From positions 1-64,000 of the forward strand of contig JACABD010000002.1 in the NCBI GenBank assembly GCA_013377075.1: a stretch of DNA of 64,000 nt, given 5' to 3'. A program made the position numbers and the translations under genes. The DNA comes from Geobacteraceae bacterium (GTDB lineage: Bacteria; Desulfobacterota; Desulfuromonadia; Geobacterales; DSM-12255). The notes below the pieces were generated by a model. It saw nothing but the letters and a program-made list of their open reading frames with translations. It was not told the origin of the DNA and made no database searches. This document shows, piece after piece, positions 1 to 10,121 of this stretch (position 1 is the first letter of the stretch; each line of letters starts with the position of its first letter).

Positions 1-12
1 GTGGATTCTACA

Positions 13-40
13 TTGACAAAATCCTGAAATATTGTATACA
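13..40 (+). promoter_or_regulatory. sigma70-like promoter upstream of acnB
   Basis: TTGACA (13-18), 16-nt spacer, TATACA (35-40), upstream of the acnB SD and start. Confidence 0.6.
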
Positions 41-102
41 GTATGCACCATTTTTATTCAAAGACACCTGCAAAATGCAGATATACAAGGAGGAGGAGAG
101 AG

Positions 103-2634
103 ATGATTGAAGCGTATCTGAAGCATGAAGAAGAGCGTAGCGCACAGGGTATTCCTGCGCTTCCACTGACCCCGGAGCAGACTACAGACCTCTGTAAATT
201 ACTTGAAAACCCACCGGCAGGCAAAGAGGAGTTTCTTGTTCACCTCCTTAAAGAGCGTGTTTCCCCAGGTGTTGACCCGGCTGCTGAAGTAAAGGCGGGT
301 TTTCTTGCTGAAATAGTAAAAGGGGCGAAAAAGTCTCCACTCGTCTCTAAAGTTGAGGCCGTAAGGCTTCTTGGCACAATGCTTGGCGGCTATAACGTTT
401 ATCCGCTTGTTGACGCACTCAAGGACGCAGAGCTTGCCGATGAAGCAGCAGCTGCTCTTTGTGGCATGACACTTGTCTATGACGGCTTTGATCGCGTTGT
501 TGAACTTTCTGCCAGCAATGCTGCTGCCAAAAAGGTTCTTACTTCATGGGCAAATGCCGAGTGGTTTACAAACCGTCCCGGCGTTCCTGAGACAATCAAA
601 GTAAAAGTATTCAAGGTTGAGGGTGAGATCAACACCGATGACTTCTCTCCTGCCGGAGATGCCTGGAGCCGTCCTGATATCCCCCTTCACGCCCTTGCAA
701 TGGGTAAAACCCGCTTTCCGAATCGCCTGAAAGACATTGCTGCATGGCGCGCTGCCGGTCATCAGGTTGCTTTTGTCGGTGATGTTGTCGGCACAGGATC
801 TTCACGTAAGTCTGCATGTAACTCGGTTCTCTGGCACATGGGTCAGGATATTCCCTGCGTGCCTAACAAAAAAACAGCCGGCGTAATCATCGGCGGCGTC
901 ATCGCTCCGATCTTCTTTAATACTGCCCAGGATTCCGGCGCACTACCTCTCAAGGCCGATGTTTCTAAAATGAATGACGGCGATGTCATCACCATCAATA
1001 CTGTAAAGGGCGAAATCACCAGCGAGAAGGGTGAAGTTCTCTCCACTTTCACAATCAGCCCTAACACTCTTTCTGATGAGTTCCGCGCCGGTGGCCGTAT
1101 CCCGCTGATTATTGGCCGTGCAGTCACTGTGAATGCTCGCAAGGTCCTTGGTCTTGGTGATACCGATGCCTTTACTCTACCTGTAAACCCGGTTGCAAAG
1201 GCTGGTCAGGGGTACTCGCTTGCACAAAAAATGGTCGGTAAGGCTTGTGGCGTTACCGGTGTTCTCCCGGGGACAGCCTGCGATCCGAAGATGACAACAG
1301 TAGGCAGCCAGGATACAACCGGCCCGATGACTGCTGACGAGCTCAAAGAGCTTGCCTGCCTGAAGTTTCTTTCACCGATGTTCATGCAGTCATTCTGCCA
1401 TACAGCAGCCTATCCAAAGCCTGCCGATGTGAAGATGCACAAGAACCTGCCAAAGTTCATCACTGACCGTGGCGGCGTCCCCTTGAAGCCGGGCGATGGC
1501 GTAATTCACTCATGGCTGAACCGTCTTCTTCTTCCTGATACAGTCGGAACCGGCGGAGATTCCCATACCCGTTTCCCGATCGGCATCAGCTTCCCGGCCG
1601 GATCAGGTCTCGTTGCCTTTGCAGGTGCCATGGGCTTCATGCCTCTTGACATGCCTGAGTCAGTGCTTGTCCGTTTCAAAGGCAAATTCAACCCGGGCAT
1701 CACCCTACGTGACGCTGTTAATGCAATCCCTTACTGGGCAATCAAGCAGGGACATCTTACCGTTCCTAAAAAGAACAAGATTAACATCTTCAATGGTCGT
1801 ATTCTTGAGATGGAAGGTCTGCCTGAGCTGACAGTCGAGCAGGCTTTCGAGCTTACCGATGCAGCAGCTGAGCGTTCTGCAGCAGCAGGCTGCATCCAGC
1901 TTTCCAAGGAGTCGGTTGCAACTTACCTTCGCTCCAACGTAGCCCTTATGAAGCAGATGATCAAGGAAGGTTACCAGGATGCTCAGACCCTGCAAAACAG
2001 GATTGATGCAGTAAATGCCTGGCTTGCCAAGCCTGAACTGCTCGAAGCTGACAAGAATGCCGAGTATGCGGCGGTTATTGAAATTGATCTCTCCGAAATC
2101 ACCGAGCCGATCCTTGCCTGCCCGAATGATCCCGACGATGTCAAGCTTCTCTCTGACGTTGCCGGTACACCGATTCAGGACGTTTTCCTCGGTTCATGCA
2201 TGACCAACATCGGTCACTTCCGCGCTGCAGCAGAAATCTGGCGTGGTCAGAAGTTCAACCCGGCTGTCCGCACCTGGATCTGTCCGCCGACCCGCATGGA
2301 TCAGGCAAAGCTGAAGGACGAGGCCTACTTCTCTGTCTACAGTGCCTTTGGCTGCCGTATCGAGATTGCTGGCTGCTCCCTCTGTATGGGCAATCAGGCA
2401 AGGGTTCCGGACGGAGTAAACATGTTCTCTACCTCGACCCGTAACTTTGATGATCGTATCGGTGATGGAGCAAAGGTATACCTCGGCTCTGCTGAACTGG
2501 GTGCAGTAGCGTCACGTCTTGGCAAACTGCCGACAGTTGCCGAGTTCATGGCAATCTACAACGAGAAGGTTGAGCCGAACAAAGAGAAGATTTACAAATA
2601 TCTCCAGTTTGACGAGATGCCAGAGTACAACTAG
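103..2634 (+). CDS. acnB: bifunctional aconitate hydratase 2 / 2-methylisocitrate dehydratase
   Basis: Full-length AcnB-like protein; start placed at ATG 103 ([22 protein letters not shown]) because of the AGGAGGAGGAG SD just upstream, not at ORF start 43. Confidence 0.95.
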   Translation: MIEAYLKHEEERSAQGIPALPLTPEQTTDLCKLLENPPAGKEEFLVHLLKERVSPGVDPAAEVKAGFLAEIVKGAKKSPLVSKVEAVRLLGTMLGGYNVYPLVDALKDAELADEAAAALCGMTLVYDGFDRVVELSASNAAAKKVLTSWANAEWFTNRPGVPETIKVKVFKVEGEINTDDFSPAGDAWSRPDIPLHALAMGKTRFPNRLKDIAAWRAAGHQVAFVGDVVGTGSSRKSACNSVLWHMGQDIPCVPNKKTAGVIIGGVIAPIFFNTAQDSGALPLKADVSKMNDGDVITINTVKGEITSEKGEVLSTFTISPNTLSDEFRAGGRIPLIIGRAVTVNARKVLGLGDTDAFTLPVNPVAKAGQGYSLAQKMVGKACGVTGVLPGTACDPKMTTVGSQDTTGPMTADELKELACLKFLSPMFMQSFCHTAAYPKPADVKMHKNLPKFITDRGGVPLKPGDGVIHSWLNRLLLPDTVGTGGDSHTRFPIGISFPAGSGLVAFAGAMGFMPLDMPESVLVRFKGKFNPGITLRDAVNAIPYWAIKQGHLTVPKKNKINIFNGRILEMEGLPELTVEQAFELTDAAAERSAAAGCIQLSKESVATYLRSNVALMKQMIKEGYQDAQTLQNRIDAVNAWLAKPELLEADKNAEYAAVIEIDLSEITEPILACPNDPDDVKLLSDVAGTPIQDVFLGSCMTNIGHFRAAAEIWRGQKFNPAVRTWICPPTRMDQAKLKDEAYFSVYSAFGCRIEIAGCSLCMGNQARVPDGVNMFSTSTRNFDDRIGDGAKVYLGSAELGAVASRLGKLPTVAEFMAIYNEKVEPNKEKIYKYLQFDEMPEYN

Positions 2635-2654
2635 TAGTCTGGTCGTTTAGACGC

Positions 2655-2690
2655 AAAAAGGGCTTGCCGGTTTCGGCAAGCCCTTTTTGT
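2655..2690 (+). terminator. intrinsic terminator after acnB (possibly bidirectional)
   Basis: AAAAAGGGCTTGCCG-GTTT-CGGCAAGCCCTTTTT perfect inverted repeat. Confidence 0.85.
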
Positions 2691-2727
2691 TGATCATTTA
2701 TGGCATAAAAAAAGTTTTGAAAGTAAT

Positions 2728-3789
2728 CTAGCCGGCAGTAGATTCGCCATTGTCTTGCGTCGGTGGGGTTGCAACCCCTCTTGACCAGAGATGCTTTCCG
2801 TATTTCCAGTACCCCTTGACATTACAGAGTCTAGGATCTTTGCCTGGATCAACGGCAACAATCTGACCGTTAATCAGAGGTTGCAGATGCTTGGCCAGAG
2901 CAGCTCCGCCACCGCCGGTCAGAACAATCGTGTCGATATCCCAGTCATCTGTCCAGAGTCTGTCCACTTCGCTGGCAATTGAAGCTGCAAGCTGGCTGAA
3001 TACGGCATCAGTCGGCCCTTTGAGGTCATATTCTTTACCTTTGATCTTGATGCTACCCTTGTCAACTGCATCGTAAAGTCTGTAAAGCTCGATGTTCACG
3101 CCGCTCTTTTCATGGAGTTTACTGGCAATCATGCCGAATGCCTTTGAGATGCCGGTGTCTGTGGTTTTGCTGCCACGCTCCGAATATCGCATTTTGTCGG
3201 CAACAGTGAAATCGGAGGTTTTGAAGCCAACATCGATAATCCCTATTTTTTCATGTACATATTTCTTTTCCCCAAGCTCACCAAGGTCGTTCATCATCAG
3301 ATTAAAAAGTGAGCCGAATGGTTGAGGGATAACCTTGACTTCGTTGATTCTTATGGTTTTCTCTTCACGCTTTCCGGAAAGAGATGTGAGCACTATCTTG
3401 TGATCTCCCTGAAGAGCTTTGATGACAGATTCCCTGTAGGCGCGGAAATAGCCGATAGGCAGTCCTGTAATGAGGCCGGTCGGAAGGAATGATCCGGAAA
3501 GTCTTGATGCTGCTGCAAGGGCAAGGGGTTTTAGGTGGGCTGCAAAGAACTGTGCCTGATCCAGGGTGAAAGAGCGGACATTACTCTGTCTTTCTGCCAT
3601 TTCTCCGATAAAATAGGACTGCCCGTCAATTTCTATGTGGATATTTTCGTCCGGAGAAGATTCCCCGAGAATTCCACCCTTAAACTGAATGTCGGTAGAT
3701 TCGCCGAGGATTGATTTGAATATGATTGATTTGCTGTTGTTGGTAGCTTTTGTAAAACCGAAGCCTGTATCAATGGCCAGAATCTCCAT
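2728..3789 (-). CDS. ParM/StbA-like actin-family ATPase
   Basis: N-terminal MEILAIDTGFGFTKA phosphate-binding motif, IGIIDVGFKTSDFTV, DTIVLTGGGGAAL; start chosen at ATG 3789 on SD spacing (ORF extends to 3807). Confidence 0.8.
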   Translation of the reverse strand: MEILAIDTGFGFTKATNNSKSIIFKSILGESTDIQFKGGILGESSPDENIHIEIDGQSYFIGEMAERQSNVRSFTLDQAQFFAAHLKPLALAAASRLSGSFLPTGLITGLPIGYFRAYRESVIKALQGDHKIVLTSLSGKREEKTIRINEVKVIPQPFGSLFNLMMNDLGELGEKKYVHEKIGIIDVGFKTSDFTVADKMRYSERGSKTTDTGISKAFGMIASKLHEKSGVNIELYRLYDAVDKGSIKIKGKEYDLKGPTDAVFSQLAASIASEVDRLWTDDWDIDTIVLTGGGGAALAKHLQPLINGQIVAVDPGKDPRLCNVKGYWKYGKHLWSRGVATPPTQDNGESTAG

Positions 3790-3909
3790 AAAAGTCATAC
3801 TCCCCATAGCTTTATTGGTTTAAAACTGGCGTGAAGATAGCATTTAGCCTTGAATAAAGTCAATTAATCTATGAATTGACATTTCATGAATCTTTGCTAG
3901 ATTACAACC

Positions 3910-4590
3910 ATGAAAAATATACTCATCGTCAGCTCTTCTCCTTCTTTTTTGGAGCGTAACGGAACTTTATTAAGGCGATCTGATTTCAGGATACTGACCG
4001 CAGATAATACTTCTGAGGCTCTTTCTATATTTCAGTCCGAGCTTATTGAGCTTCTTTTTATTGATACAAAAATTGATGAAGAAACCGGCGAAACTTTTTG
4101 TTCTAGAATAAGAAACTGTCAATCAAAAACAAAACCGGTAATAATTCTTGTCTGTAATGACTCAGAAGAGGAGTTTGCAAGGTTGAAGGGCTCCGGAGCT
4201 GATGCCATTATTGCACGGCCTATCAAGCCTTTGCAGTTGATCAAAACTGTAGGACAGTTCCTTTCCGTACAACTGGTAAGAAGCAGAAGGGTCTCATTGA
4301 GAGTTAAAGTAATAAGTAAAAAGGATGAAGTCGAGTTCTTCTGTATCTCCCATAATATAAGCCTCACGGGTATGCTTATTGAGACTGAATTCTCTCTGGA
4401 TGTCGGCAGCGTAATCATCTGTCAGTTTTCTATTCCGGGGTCACTTGATGTCGAGACTGAAGGCGAAATAGTCCGGTCTGCAAGGACGATGGATGGAGCC
4501 CACCTCTACGGAATTCATTTTACTACATTGAGCCGTAATTTCCGACATGAGATTGATCAGTATATTGCTTCTGTAATAAGAGGCGACTAG
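3910..4590 (+). CDS. response-regulator receiver domain fused to PilZ domain
   Basis: REC-like N-terminus (NILIVSSSPS..LLFIDTKID); PilZ motifs RVSLR (RxxxR) and NISLTG (NxSxxG). Confidence 0.8.
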   Translation: MKNILIVSSSPSFLERNGTLLRRSDFRILTADNTSEALSIFQSELIELLFIDTKIDEETGETFCSRIRNCQSKTKPVIILVCNDSEEEFARLKGSGADAIIARPIKPLQLIKTVGQFLSVQLVRSRRVSLRVKVISKKDEVEFFCISHNISLTGMLIETEFSLDVGSVIICQFSIPGSLDVETEGEIVRSARTMDGAHLYGIHFTTLSRNFRHEIDQYIASVIRGD

Positions 4591-4624
4591 TTTCCTTGTC
4601 AATATGGCAGGACCCTGACAAATT

Positions 4625-4644
4625 CCCGCTATGGCGGGTTTTTT
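4625..4644 (+). terminator. intrinsic terminator
   Basis: CCCGC-TATG-GCGGG followed by TTTTTT. Confidence 0.75.
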
Positions 4645-4719
4645 ATTGCTCACTCTATCAATCGTTGTTTCGACTGTTGCAATTATGCTACAGTCGCTGA
4701 AAATTATTTTGGAGGCTGT

Positions 4720-5922
4720 ATGGCTATAGCTGAGAAAATCCAGAGATGCATCGAAAGTTCTTCGTGGATCAGGAAGATGTTTGAAGAGGGCGCAAAGCTA
4801 CGTCAGATTCATGGCTCTGAAAATGTCTATGATTTTACCCTGGGCAATCCTAATATCGATCCGCCGCCGCTTTTTTATGAAGAGCTGATGAAGATTGCCG
4901 CTGCGCCTGAACATGGACAGCACCGCTATATGAGCAACGCTGGATACGATGAGACACGGGATGCTGTAGCCTCCTTCATTGCCTCTTCATCAGGTGTTGA
5001 TCTGCAGCGCCGCAATATCCTCATGACCTGCGGCGCCAGTGGCGCCCTGAATGTCTCTTTGAAGACAATGCTTAATCCTGGTGATGAGGTTATTATCCTC
5101 GCTCCTTATTTTGTCGAATACAAATTCTATATCGATAATCATGGCGGTGTCCCGGTAGATGTTTGGACTAACAGGGATTCCTTTCAGCTTGATATCCCTG
5201 CAATAGAGCGGGCAATTACTACAAAGACACGCGCCGTGATCATCAATACGCCTAACAACCCGACTGGAGTCATCTATCCTGCTGAATCACTGTCAGCCCT
5301 TGGACAGATTCTGGAGCGAAAAGAGCGAGAGCTTGAACGGCAGATTTACCTTATCTCCGATGAGCCGTATGCCCGCATCGCCTATGATTTGCTTGAAGTG
5401 CCAAATATCTTCAAATATTACGATAATTCCATTATTGTCACCTCCCACTCAAAAGATCTGGCTCTTCCTGGCGAGAGAATCGGCTACATAGCCACAAGCC
5501 CGACGATGACCCATGGCGACCTCTTTATGGAGGGGGCGATTTTCTGCAACAGAACTCTTGGCTTTGTAAATGCACCGGCACTCATGCAGCGCCTTGTGGC
5601 AAAGCTTCAGCATGAGTCTGTCGATGTTGACGACTACCGTGAAAAACGCGATCTGCTCTATGAAAATCTGACAGCCATGGGCTACTCCATGGTCAAGCCG
5701 GATGGTGCATTCTACCTCTTCCCGAAATCACCACTTGCCGATGATGTAGCTTTTGTAAGGGCTGCCCAGAAGCATAACCTACTTCTTGTCCCTGGCGCCG
5801 GCTTTGGCGCACCTGGGTACTTCAGGGTTGCATACTGCGTTGATATTGAGATGATAAAGCGAAGTCTTCCTGCCTGGAGAGCCCTGGCTATTGAGACAGG
5901 TCTGTCCGGGGAGTCTAAATGA
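4720..5922 (+). CDS. pyridoxal phosphate-dependent aminotransferase (class I/II)
   Basis: NTPNNPTGVIYP, SHSKDLALPGERIGY PLP-lysine region. Confidence 0.9.
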   Translation: MAIAEKIQRCIESSSWIRKMFEEGAKLRQIHGSENVYDFTLGNPNIDPPPLFYEELMKIAAAPEHGQHRYMSNAGYDETRDAVASFIASSSGVDLQRRNILMTCGASGALNVSLKTMLNPGDEVIILAPYFVEYKFYIDNHGGVPVDVWTNRDSFQLDIPAIERAITTKTRAVIINTPNNPTGVIYPAESLSALGQILERKERELERQIYLISDEPYARIAYDLLEVPNIFKYYDNSIIVTSHSKDLALPGERIGYIATSPTMTHGDLFMEGAIFCNRTLGFVNAPALMQRLVAKLQHESVDVDDYREKRDLLYENLTAMGYSMVKPDGAFYLFPKSPLADDVAFVRAAQKHNLLLVPGAGFGAPGYFRVAYCVDIEMIKRSLPAWRALAIETGLSGESK

Positions 5923-7283
5923 AGGATTCAATTTTAATCGTAGATGATGAAGAGGCAATCAGAAGCTCTTTGCAAGGTATTCTGGAAGATGAGTCATACC
6001 AGGTCTCTCTGGCTGTTGACGGTCTCAATGCCCTTGCAGTCCTGGAAAAGGAGCTTCCTGATCTGGTGCTGCTCGATATCTGGATGCCTGGCCTTGATGG
6101 CCTTGAAACCCTTGCAAAAATAAAAGAGATTTACCCTGATCTTGCTGTAGTTATGATCTCCGGCCACGGTACTATCGAAACGGCTGTTAAGTCTACCAAG
6201 CTCGGTGCCTTTGATTTTATTGAAAAACCGCTCTCCCTTGAAAAAGTGCTGGTGACTGTTCATAACGCAATCAGTATGAGTCGGCTCAAGCAGGAAAATG
6301 CCTCTTTAAGGGGGATTCTGGATGAGCGTTTTGAGATTGTCGGCAGCTCTGAATATGCTAAATTGCTCAGGGAACAGGTGAGGATAGTTGCCCAGACCAG
6401 CGCCCCGATTCTGATCTGCGGTGAAAAGGGTACTGGCAAGGAGTCTGTTGCCCATGCTGTTCATCGCTACAGCCTTAGAAAAGAAAAGCCCTTCATAACT
6501 GTAAACTGTGCAGCGATTCCCGAAGAGTTGATGGAATCTGAGATATTTGGCTATGAGAAAGCTGCATTTCCCGGTGCAGCATCTCTGCATAAAGGTAAAC
6601 TCGATATTGCTGCCGGTGGCACCATCTATTTTGAAGAAGTATCCGAGATGCCCCAAAGTCTCCAGCACAAGATAAGAAGGGTCATCGAAGAGCATAGGTT
6701 CGAACGTATGGGGGGTCTCAGGCCGATTGATATTGATGTCCGGGTTATGGCCTCAACCAGTATCTCCCTTGAAGTTGCTGTTGAGGCCGGGACGTTCAGC
6801 GAAGAACTTTTCTTTCTTCTCAACGTTGTACCATTTGATCTTTCCCCACTGCGTGCCAGAAAGTCGGATATCCCAGAACTGGTAGAGCATTTTCTCGAAA
6901 TTTTCTGTAAAAGGGAGATGCGTGAAAAAAAGGCCATAAACAGCGACGTTCTCGAAGTTATGAAGGGATATGACTGGCCCGGCAATATAAGGGAGCTGAA
7001 AAATATTATGGAGCGTCTGGTAATTGTCTCATCTGACACTATAGATATTATCCAGCTTCCCGAGGCTATTCTCGAAAGAGGCAGGCAGCGCCAGTCTTCA
7101 GCTGATGATTCCGGTGAAAGCCCATCCTTAAGGGGGGCACGCGAGGATTTTGAGCGCCAGTTCATCATGCAGAAGCTTGAGGAAAATGACTGGAATATCA
7201 CTAAAACCGCCGAGGCGATTGATCTGGAACGGAGTAACCTTCATCGCAAGATCCGCAGCTACGGAATTGAATTGAAAAAATGA
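5919..7283 (+). CDS. NtrX-like sigma-54-type response regulator (REC-AAA+-Fis), atypical GAFTGA
   Basis: REC (ILIVDDEEAIRSSL), Walker A GEKGTGKE, AAFPGA in place of GAFTGA, C-terminal Fis-type HTH; ATGA overlap with upstream gene. Confidence 0.88.
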   Translation: MKDSILIVDDEEAIRSSLQGILEDESYQVSLAVDGLNALAVLEKELPDLVLLDIWMPGLDGLETLAKIKEIYPDLAVVMISGHGTIETAVKSTKLGAFDFIEKPLSLEKVLVTVHNAISMSRLKQENASLRGILDERFEIVGSSEYAKLLREQVRIVAQTSAPILICGEKGTGKESVAHAVHRYSLRKEKPFITVNCAAIPEELMESEIFGYEKAAFPGAASLHKGKLDIAAGGTIYFEEVSEMPQSLQHKIRRVIEEHRFERMGGLRPIDIDVRVMASTSISLEVAVEAGTFSEELFFLLNVVPFDLSPLRARKSDIPELVEHFLEIFCKREMREKKAINSDVLEVMKGYDWPGNIRELKNIMERLVIVSSDTIDIIQLPEAILERGRQRQSSADDSGESPSLRGAREDFERQFIMQKLEENDWNITKTAEAIDLERSNLHRKIRSYGIELKK

Positions 7284-7305
7284 AAATGATTTTATTGGGA
7301 CAAAA

Positions 7306-9450
7306 ATGAAATTTATAAAGCGAACTTCCAGACAGGGTTTAAAGCCAGTATCCGGAACACTCTCTGTGCACAGGGATGGATACGGTTTTGTCACTCCTGA
7401 TGTGAGTGGTAATGATGTTTTTGTCCCGGCAAGGTATCTGCGTGAAAATCTCCATGGCGACAGGGTCGAAGTGGAGATTCAATCCGGCTCCAGAGGTGGG
7501 AAAAAGGAAGGTCGTATAGTTAAAACTCTGGAGCGCGCCATCAAGAGTGTAACCGGTATATTCTCGATGCGTCGTAGCGGAGGTTTTCTCAAGCCAACTG
7601 ATGAGCGGCTTCCCGGCTTTGCTGTTGCTGGCCCCTTCGGAAAGGCGAACGATGGCGAGGTGGTAGTTGCTGAAATTATCACCTATCCCAAGGATCGTCA
7701 GCCAGGTGTCGCAAAGATTGTAGAGATTCTCGGTGCCCCGGATAATCCCGAAGTAGAGGTTCTGTCAGTTGTCAGGAAGTTTGACCTGCCAGATACATTC
7801 TCGCCGCTGATATTGAAGGCTGCCAAGGCTGTGCCCCAATTACCCTCAGAGGCCGATATCACAGGGCGTCATGACCTTAGGGGCATAACAACCGTAACCA
7901 TAGACGGAGAGACTGCCAGAGATTTTGATGATGCCGTGTCAGTCAGCAGGGAGGGAGAAAAGTATCGACTTCGCGTATCTATTGCCGATGTTTCCCATTA
8001 TGTTCTTCCCGGTTCACCTATAGACAAGGAGGCATACCTTCGCGGTACATCGGTTTATTTTCCTGATCGCTGCATTCCGATGCTTCCTGAAGAGCTTTCA
8101 AACGGGATCTGTTCACTCAACCCCCATGTTGACCGCCTTACATTGACTGCAGAGATGCTGTTCAACAAGGATGGTGAGATGATAGCATCCTCGTTTTATC
8201 CAAGTGTTATAAAGAGTGCTGCCCGACTTACCTATACACTGGTTAGCCGTATCGTCGAACTTGATGAGGCTGATGCGAAAAAAGAGTATGACTTGTTATT
8301 GCCTGACCTTGCGGTTATGCAGGAACTTTCAACAGTACTCATAAAAATGCGTAAAGAGCGGGGGAGTATCGATTTTGACCTTCCGGAAGCTGAGATAATT
8401 CTCGATGAATTCGGTTCGACAGAGGCAATTGTAAGGGCAGAGCGAAACCAGGCCCACAAGCTCATTGAGTCGTTTATGCTTGCAGCAAACGAGGCAGTAG
8501 CCGGATTTCTTACAGAAAATGACATACCGCTTCTATACAGGATTCATGAACTGCCTGATCAGGATCGACTCGCTGCTCTTGCCGAATTTCTTCTCCCCCT
8601 TGGTTATGATCTCCCCCAGGGTGAAAGTTCAGCAAAACCTGCTGATATCCAGCGTCTCCTGGCAAAGGCCGAAGGTTCTCCAGAGGAACGCCTTGTCAAC
8701 CGGCTTTTGCTACGAAGCATGAAACAGGCACGCTATGCGGAACAGAATTTCGGCCACTTCGGTCTGGCAGCCCCGGTTTATACTCATTTCACATCGCCAA
8801 TCAGGCGCTATCCCGATCTTGTAGTTCACAGGATACTTAAATGGTATCTGATGAATAAATCTGCTGATAATCGCGGAAAATTCAAAGGTGGTCCCTTCCC
8901 GGGATTCCCTGCACTCTTAACAGACATGGGTGAGCATACAAGCAGACGGGAACGAGTTGCCATAGAAGCAGAGCGAGACATTATCGAGCTCAAGAAAGTT
9001 CAGTTCATGGTTTCAAAGGTCGGAGAGGAGTTTGAAGGATTCATTAGCGGAGTTTCTGCTTTCGGTTTTTTTGTAGAACTGGATGAACTCTTTGTTGAGG
9101 GACTTGTTCATATCTCCACTCTGCCGCAGGATCGTTACAATTTCAATGAAACCGCCCATATCCTTGCTGCTGAAGGGAGCAGTGCTACTTACAAGATCGG
9201 AGACCCGGTCAGAATCATAGTTGCAGCCGCAAGTCCAGAGAGGCGCCAGATCGAGTTTACCCTTGCAGGAGTGATCGCTAAAGCTGTTAAGGAAACTCAG
9301 GAGTATAGAAAGGTTCCTGTGAAAGGGAAAAAGCCGCAAGGGTGGATGGGTGGCAGGAAAAGCGATTCTTCCAGTAATGAGCGATCGCCAGGCTCAGGAA
9401 AACCTGCCAGGCGCGATGGCGGTGGCAGAAAAGGTAGAGGGAAACGGTAG
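7306..9450 (+). CDS. rnr: ribonuclease R
   Basis: CSD, RNB (TIDGETARDFDDAVSV) and S1 domains, basic C-terminal tail. Confidence 0.93.
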   Translation: MKFIKRTSRQGLKPVSGTLSVHRDGYGFVTPDVSGNDVFVPARYLRENLHGDRVEVEIQSGSRGGKKEGRIVKTLERAIKSVTGIFSMRRSGGFLKPTDERLPGFAVAGPFGKANDGEVVVAEIITYPKDRQPGVAKIVEILGAPDNPEVEVLSVVRKFDLPDTFSPLILKAAKAVPQLPSEADITGRHDLRGITTVTIDGETARDFDDAVSVSREGEKYRLRVSIADVSHYVLPGSPIDKEAYLRGTSVYFPDRCIPMLPEELSNGICSLNPHVDRLTLTAEMLFNKDGEMIASSFYPSVIKSAARLTYTLVSRIVELDEADAKKEYDLLLPDLAVMQELSTVLIKMRKERGSIDFDLPEAEIILDEFGSTEAIVRAERNQAHKLIESFMLAANEAVAGFLTENDIPLLYRIHELPDQDRLAALAEFLLPLGYDLPQGESSAKPADIQRLLAKAEGSPEERLVNRLLLRSMKQARYAEQNFGHFGLAAPVYTHFTSPIRRYPDLVVHRILKWYLMNKSADNRGKFKGGPFPGFPALLTDMGEHTSRRERVAIEAERDIIELKKVQFMVSKVGEEFEGFISGVSAFGFFVELDELFVEGLVHISTLPQDRYNFNETAHILAAEGSSATYKIGDPVRIIVAAASPERRQIEFTLAGVIAKAVKETQEYRKVPVKGKKPQGWMGGRKSDSSSNERSPGSGKPARRDGGGRKGRGKR

Positions 9451-9567
9451 TATTCCTTTGCTGAATCGTTAGTAATTGAGAGTCTGGAAGGGCTGTATTT
9501 GAAAAAAATCCTTGCTTTTTTAGTAACCTCCATGTAAAAGGAATCCTACAAGTTAATGTTCACTCCG

Positions 9568-9597
9568 AAAGTGAGCTCTTCCAGGCTCACTTTTTTT
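9568..9597 (+). terminator. intrinsic terminator between rnr and rimP
   Basis: AAAGTGAGC-TCTTCCAG-GCTCACTTT plus T-tract. Confidence 0.75.
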
Positions 9598-9610
9598 ATT
9601 GGCAAAAATC

Positions 9611-10090
9611 ATGGCAAAAAAAGATGTAGTAACTCAGGTAACGGAAATAGCTCAGCCCATTCTCGACTCGCTTGGGCTCGAACTCGTTGATATAGAGTAC
9701 CGTAAAGAGGGGCACGGAATGATCCTTCGTCTCTTTATTGACAAGCCGGGCGGCATAATGTTGGACGACTGTGCTTGCTTTAGCAGGGAGCTTTCCGAGA
9801 TTCTCGACGTTGAAGAGGTTATCCCTACTGACTACAATCTTGAGGTCTCTTCCCCAGGGCTAAACCGCCCCCTTACCAAGGCTGCAGATTTCGAGCGGTA
9901 TAAAGGTAAACTGGTCAAGGTTCGTACGTACGAAATGTTCGCGGATAACTCTGGCAATCGCAGAAAAACTTTTCTTGGCCGTCTGGACGGCTTTGAGAAT
10001 GGTTCTATTAGTTTAACTCTAAATGAGGGGCAGTCCGCTTCTATCCCGTTCGACAGGGTAGCAAAGGCTAATCTCGAATTTGAATTCTGA
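9611..10090 (+). CDS. rimP: ribosome maturation factor RimP
   Basis: LGLELVDIEYRKEGHG..LRLFIDKPGGI; position directly before nusA. Confidence 0.93.
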   Translation: MAKKDVVTQVTEIAQPILDSLGLELVDIEYRKEGHGMILRLFIDKPGGIMLDDCACFSRELSEILDVEEVIPTDYNLEVSSPGLNRPLTKAADFERYKGKLVKVRTYEMFADNSGNRRKTFLGRLDGFENGSISLTLNEGQSASIPFDRVAKANLEFEF

Positions 10091-10121
10091 TTTCTATTAT
10101 TGAAAAGACAGGAGATATCAA

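Noticed and set aside
39-49. 11-bp sequence CAGTATGCACC shared between the acnB promoter region (39-49) and the lipid-cluster leader (51176-51186)
   Set aside because: Many 11-mer coincidences are expected in 64 kb; no palindrome or third copy supports a regulator site.
43-102. 20-residue N-terminal extension of AcnB
   Set aside because: Starts immediately after the predicted -10 element; a strong SD and canonical AcnB N-terminus place the start at 103.
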